A DNA stretch of 25,699 bases from Didymodactylos carnosus (lineage: Eukaryota > Rotifera > Eurotatoria > Philodinida > Philodinidae): positions 1-25,699 of the forward strand of contig CAJNOQ010002201.1 in the NCBI GenBank assembly GCA_905250885.1. Reading direction: 5' to 3'. Numbering within the stretch: position 1 is the stretch's first letter; every line of letters begins with the position of its first letter. A program made the position numbers and the translations under genes. Shown in pieces: positions 20,943-25,699 of the stretch. The notes under the pieces are model-generated. The model saw only the letters and a program-made list of their open reading frames with translations, was not told the origin of the DNA and searched no databases.

Positions 20943-21530
20943 ACGAGGGAAGGGCTCCACGTTGCAAATCGTTTTTCGATGAAACTAAGTGGACAATATG
21001 TAGTTGATGACGCTGATTTCAAATATGAACGTCGAAGTTGCCATTAGGCTTTTGTTGACCGACTTTCTGAAAACTGCGATCTTCCGAAAATTAAAAATCA
21101 AATTCAGAAAAGTTTTCTGAATTGGCCATTTTGTACAGGACACAAAACTGTCGATATACCATAAGTTTTAGTTTTTTAAAACAAAAATCAACAGCGTAGG
21201 AAAATTTCTCAAAAGAGTGGCTACGCTGGTTTTAATATAAAAAAGTTGCAATAGGACACTTTGCAGATATCATAGCACCGTTTAATGGTATTTTGAAAAA
21301 CTAAAACTTATGGAACATCGACAGTTTTGTGTCCTCTACAAAATGGCCAGCTCAGAAAAATTTTCTGGATTTGGTCTCTGCTTTTCTGAAGATCATAGTT
21401 TTGAGAAAATCGATCAACAAAAGCCTAATGACAACTCCGACGTTCATATTTGGAATCAGTGTCATCAATTACATATAGACGACTTAGTTTCATCGAAAAA
21501 ATGCTTTGCAACTGGGAATCCTTCCCTCGT
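20943..21530. mobile_element. ACGAGGG-family foldback element, diverged copy D (588 bp)
   Basis: Begins ACGAGGGAAGGGCTCC and ends CCTTCCCTCGT. Left arm 20943-21185 pairs with right arm 21295-21530: GACACAAAACTGTCGATAT against ATCGACAGTTTTGTGTCC, and GCCATTAGGCTTTTGTTGA against TCAACAAAAGCCTAATGAC. The subterminal order matches copies B and C (a TTTTTCG.TGAAAC block, then GCTGATTTC.AATAT, then GTCG.AG), but the inner arms are unrelated, so it is a subfamily. The open frame 21310-21561 is a by-product of the arm. Confidence 0.8.
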
Positions 21531-23712
21531 CAGAGATCTGCAATTTTCAACAAGTACATAAAAATGCTTGAGTTTTAATTGCGATGTATACCGAACAAAT
21601 TAAGTCTATTGCAGGTGCCTTAAATATTTTACGTTATTCAAAGACAGACAGAGGACGAAATATCTTCTATAATCTTGCATGTTTATTTTTTTTTAAAGAA
21701 TACTTATTATTTTATGAAAGATGACCTCTAAAATTCCAAAAAGGTTGCAGAAATATTTGAAACAAAAACGATCTGACCTTTGCGGCTAATATTTTCGATC
21801 GAGTGATCAAGTTGAGTTGATGTTATTTTCTGTTCAATCCTTATAGTAAAAAATGTCTAACATATGTATAACCATGATGCAATAGATAACCTACAATACC
21901 TTGATATACCTTTCGAGCTATCGAGGTTAGTCACTAACATGCCCTGGATCAAATACAAACATACTATCAAACATGAAATTGTTCAACCATGACAAAGAAC
22001 TGCAGAAAAAAGTAACGTTATTTTTCTATTGAATATATTTTATAGCCTATGCCCTTAGTCTAGAGTATAAGGTTTCGTAATACAATAGACGAGTGTCTAC
22101 ACTATAAGAAGAAAGTGTACGCAAAATCGCTCTTGATTATCTGAAAACCGCGATGAATTAAAAGAGCGAAGGTAATGACTCTTCTACATTCAACAGATAA
22201 TCTGTCTGGTCTAACCTATCGATTATCATTGATATTTCGATGTAAAAAATAATATGAAAAACTGAAGCATCTGATGCTATTCACTTAATGATCTAACGAA
22301 TTAAATCCTCAGCGTTATTTTATATGATTACACAAGGACATACTGAACACAGACGGACATTTTTCAGTGCACAAGCTTTTACTACACCGAAAACTAATAA
22401 TTTTTAATATATGTTAGATACATCATATACAAAAGAGAAAAAATTTTTGTTTCACGTATTCATATGAAGTCGTGACAGATTTGGCTGAAGTTTTTTCTGT
22501 AGACGAGTTGAAGAAAATTTTTTTTGCAGGCTACTTATAGGCAGCTGTAACTTTTATATCTAAATTCTCGACAATTTTTGGTCCTGAGATTGCTACCCTG
22601 GATAGAGAGCCTGCACAAATTTTGGACATTTTCCAAAACTCGTCCACGAAATAACTTAAGCCAAATATGTTTTATCTCCATAAGTTCACATTTTGCAGCT
22701 GTTAACGTTTTCTTCAGTGTATTTGAGATTCAGATTTGATGATGTTTTAGCCGATATATTTCAGCTTCTTAAAATTTCACGTTTACATTTTGTAAACTCA
22801 CTTTTTATGGTTAAAAAAATTTTTATTCATCAGATGGTCAAAACTTTACTGTTTTTAGATGATATATTGCACATTTCTATGTGTAAGCTTTTTTAACGAT
22901 AAAACAACAGTATCAGCATCGTCAGTATACTGTTGTTAATAAATAATAATTATTTTGCCTCAAAATTTTAGCGAGTTGGAATGATTTTTCGATCAATTCT
23001 TTCTGCACTGTATTTTACCGTGATAAATCGTGAGAGCGTTTGTAGTTTTTTAGCTCAACAAAAATTTTTTCTTTCGTTTGTGGAAACAAATTATCTTATT
23101 TTCAAGTATATGTATACAAGCATGATCAACACTTTTATCCACGCCTTCCAGCAACGAAAATGATGTTAATGATAACGAATCTAGTAGGCACAACTTTATG
23201 TATATTTCTCCTATTGAATACTACTGCCAATTCAAAACAATGCTTCTTCAACGTTAAAATATTTGAAAGAGCTAAATAAAAAAAATATATTTTCACACTT
23301 ATACAACCACAATATAACAGATGGAAAGCTATATATAGCTATATATATATCGATGAAAATTTGTTTTCTTATTTCCTTTTCTTGTATCCAATATTCTCAG
23401 CTATCTCATTTTTCGCTTCACTCAAGTTGGTAAAAAATATACATATGCGTGAAATAGACTATAGACAATTTGTCAAAAATGTCATTAAAATGAGCAATAT
23501 ATTGAAATACTGAAATGTCAAATAAGGCTTTTGTCACAAGTAGTAATTTCACATTGCCTAATCTGAATAATCGTTCCGTAACCGCATGAAGTCAAGCCTG
23601 AATAGGTTCCCGACATTGGAGGAAGTAAATCATTTTTCGCCGGAGGTAGTGTGACTTTTAATTAATAAATTTCGCGTCCGAGGTAGTGTAAGTCGTTTAT
23701 ATCATATTTCTC
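21531..23712. other. Long intergenic stretch, nothing recognised
   Basis: No protein family, RNA gene or long inverted repeat could be seen. Short AT-rich frames (22693-22896 and 22981-23163, +) look like noise. One compact hairpin lies at 22903-22937, and there is a TATATA-rich patch near 23330-23350. Confidence 0.4.
22903..22937. repeat. Perfect 11-bp hairpin, 13-base loop
   Basis: AACAACAGTAT (22903-22913) and ATACTGTTGTT (22927-22937) are exact inverted copies around a 13-base loop. Nothing nearby suggests a role; in AT-rich DNA this could be chance, although the stem has three G:C pairs. Confidence 0.5.
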
Positions 23713-24346
23713 CGAATGTCCACACAGTTTTCTTGAGAATAGTCTTGTATGAAGCGTAAAAGTTTCTTAGTTTGTATAGCTGGTTGTATGTACAATTCAA
23801 GTGACTAGTTTGCGAGAAAGGACTCACACAATTCTAAAAGTCTTCAATTGATAATCTCATGGCATTAGTGCTATTATCCACGTTAGTTTGAATATTCCTG
23901 AACTTGTATACACTAGTTTAGGAACATTAATAAAAGAACAAAAATATGAAGAGCAGGATGATGATAGTGACAACGATGAAATGGCAACAACTACAACACA
24001 GAATGATGATGCTTTTGAGACACAAAAAAAAATAGTATTCAACTACGAACTTCCAGTAGTACACATTTTTTCTTTTCCCATTGTTTAAGCTAGAAGAAAC
24101 TTGTAGCTTTAACTGTTTTCACAAACATTTGAACTTTGAACAAAGTGCATCAGCACAACAATGATTCAAAGTAACGTGGATAATAGCACTAATGCCATGA
24201 GATTATAGATCGAAGACTTTTAGAATATTGTGTGAGTCCTTTCTCGCAAACTAGTCTCTTGAATTGTACATACAACAAGCTACATAAACTAAGAAACTTT
24301 TACGCTTCATACAAGACTATTCTCAAGAAAACTGTGTGGACATTCG
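23713..24346. mobile_element. Foldback element H (634 bp) with an open interior
   Basis: Left arm 23713-23897 and right arm 24168-24346 are near-perfect inverted copies: CGAATGTCCACACAG against CTGTGTGGACATTCG, and CTCATGGCATTAGTGCTATT against AATAGCACTAATGCCATGAG. The interior, 23898-24167, is unpaired and holds an open frame on the plus strand with an acidic stretch. The high arm identity suggests a younger element than the others. No transposase is present. Confidence 0.85.
23888..24088 (+). other. Acidic open frame inside foldback element H, possible captured exon
   Basis: The frame reads LNIPELVYTSLGTLIKEQK, then an Asp/Glu-rich run (EEQDDDSDNDE), then MATTTTQNDDAFETQKK, and ends at TAA 24088. 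It has no ATG at its beginning (TTG at 23888), and the first ATG is internal. The codon use (GAT, GAA, ACA, CAA) looks like coding DNA, whereas the arms do not. It is not recognised. It may be a host exon carried by the element or a chance frame. Confidence 0.3.
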
Positions 24347-24433
24347 CCCTTCTAGGACTTATACTTTCTGAGTTCTGGACGGTTTTCTAGAGTCCGCTCG
24401 GCGGAAAATTTAGCATCTAAAAAATACTAGAGC

Positions 24434-25156
24434 AAAAATAAAGATTCTGTTTCTCCGCCAAGACAAGTGATGGAAGAGGGAGTTTTTCATCCTATGTAGT
24501 CAATTGCACGGTCTATCCAATAATGCGATCAGATCGTTTTTACCTCCGACCTTCAGCCCGACACCTAAGGTCTTCTGAGGATTTTAGGTTTATATTGTTT
24601 GACGCCGTTCTCGAACGTATGGCTTAAGTATAAAACGAGATGTACTTTTTCATAGGCATTCAAGTGTGGACTATCCGAATCCGATGTCCAAAAAAGTTTT
24701 TAAATTACGAAATTGGAAAGAAAAATTTTTAGGTTGTCGAATTTATGGCTTAGAAAAACTGAAAAACTATCAGTGATATCTCATTTTGTTCAAAATTTTG
24801 TGCTCTTTCCAATTACGTAATTTAAAAATTTTTGGTAAACTCAAGGGGTTTCCAGAAACTCTCAAACGTTTTCCAGAGATCCTTACAAGACTCCAAACTT
24901 TTGAGACCGGGTTAGGATAGTCCACACTTGAATACCTATGAAAAAGTATATCTCGTTTTATACTTAAGCCATACGTTCGAGAACGGCATCAAACAATATA
25001 AACTTAAGATCCTCAGAAGACCTTCGGTGTCGGACTGAAGGTCGGAGGTAAAAACGATCTGATGCATTATCGGATAGACCGTGCAACTGACTACATAGGA
25101 TGAAAAACTCCCTCTTCCATCACTTGTCTTGGCGGAGAAACAGAATCTTTATTTTT
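24434..25156. mobile_element. Foldback element I (723 bp) with a nested inner stem
   Basis: Left arm 24434-24683 and right arm 24908-25156 are inverted copies: AAAAATAAAGATTCTG against CAGAATCTTTATTTTT, GGAAGAGGGAGTTTTTCATC against GATGAAAAACTCCCTCTTCC, and TTCTCGAACGTATGGCTTAA against TTAAGCCATACGTTCGAGAA. Inside the 224-bp centre a second inverted pair occurs (about 24688-24725 against 24797-24835, e.g. TTTTTAAATTACGAAATTGG against CCAATTACGTAATTTAAAAA). No coding content. Confidence 0.85.
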
Positions 25157-25699
25157 CAGAATTAGTTATTAATCAGAAGCAAATCTGAGACATCGAATGA
25201 GCATGATTTGTTGTTTCTCTCATATATGCGAGATATATGTCATTTCACGTCCTGGAATCCTGTGTTATGGTGCAGCACGCACTCAAACTTTGGAAAACGT
25301 GGAAAATCGCCTTCAAAAGTTGCTTTTTCAAGCGTTAAACATTTTGTGATCTCAATGCGGACCACTTCATCGGATAGAGCTTGAAAAGATGCGTCGAATG
25401 CATATCTTTTAGTCTTGTGGATACGATTTTATGGGGAAAATATGGTTTACAAAAAAGGGCTATTTTTCGGAAATAATGATTTTTTAAAAATTTCCCTGAG
25501 AACATACTTAACATTTTGGAACTTTTTGTCCGTTAGTGATTTGGTACCTCTGCACATATAGAATCTAATCTGACGGTATTAGCTCATGAAAATGTTTCAC
25601 TAAAAAATAGTGAATATGCCCACAAAAGGTCTGCTACCCTACACCGAAAGATAACGGGTCTATCTATCTATTTATCTATCTCTGTTCTGCTGGAAAATG
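25157..25699. other. Terminal stretch, no gene recognised; ends in a TCTA microsatellite
   Basis: A slightly more mixed composition around 25250-25380 hints at the edge of another repeat, but no partner is present in the window. A (TCTA)n-type run lies at 25659-25683. Confidence 0.4.
25659..25683 (+). repeat. TCTA microsatellite
   Basis: About six imperfect TCTA units (one TTTA, last TCTC). Confidence 0.8.

Noticed and set aside
21310-21561. 83-codon frame reading MEHRQFCVLYKMASSEKF...
   Set aside because: Protein-like at first sight, but it is the right arm of foldback D and its partner arm has matching non-coding sequence.
1-25699. CRISPR arrays, bacterial operons, tRNA or rRNA genes
   Set aside because: No regularly spaced short repeats, no Shine-Dalgarno-linked gene runs, and no A/B-box pair or cloverleaf was found; the spliced gene shows nuclear eukaryotic DNA.

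Overview
The window looks like AT-rich (about a third G+C by eye), gene-poor, transposon-rich nuclear DNA from an invertebrate animal. The evidence is a spliced gene with two 68-bp introns, a first coding exon of a class A (rhodopsin-like) GPCR, and decayed animal-type DNA transposons (hAT, and a GINGER/KRBA2-type integrase). Style alone (AT-rich, tiny introns, His/Asn/Asp runs) makes me think of a rotifer, perhaps bdelloid, but nothing here proves the phylum.

Layout. 1-595: right half of a foldback element plus a 280-bp repeat that recurs at 4297-4648. 1257-1476: GPCR exon with a good donor and no partner exons that I can find. 1902-3677: large foldback element A, joined directly to foldback element B (3678-4278). 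4650-8960: no recognisable gene; 6420-8960 is extremely AT-rich. 9013-9831: foldback element E. 10753-11240: hAT transposase fossil. 11889-12865 and 12887-13457: foldback elements F and C, 21 bp apart. 13636-14422: inverted repeat G holding three roughly 205-bp tandem units. 14420-16747: decayed integrase-bearing DNA transposon with terminal inverted repeats of about 380 bp. 17116-19441 (minus): the one intact gene, a five-exon PTC7-type PP2C phosphatase of 464 residues. 20943-21530: foldback element D. 23713-24346 and 24434-25156: foldback elements H and I, 87 bp apart. The rest is intergenic with no clear content.

The most striking property is structural. Nine long inverted-repeat units plus the integrase transposon cover roughly 38% of the window. 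Four of them (B, C, D and the half copy at 1-166) belong to one family with ACGAGGG/CCCTCGT ends, and several units abut one another. There is no operon or pathway logic here: the phosphatase is an ordinary host gene, the GPCR exon is an orphan, and everything else recognisable is mobile DNA. Boundaries and splice sites were read by eye.
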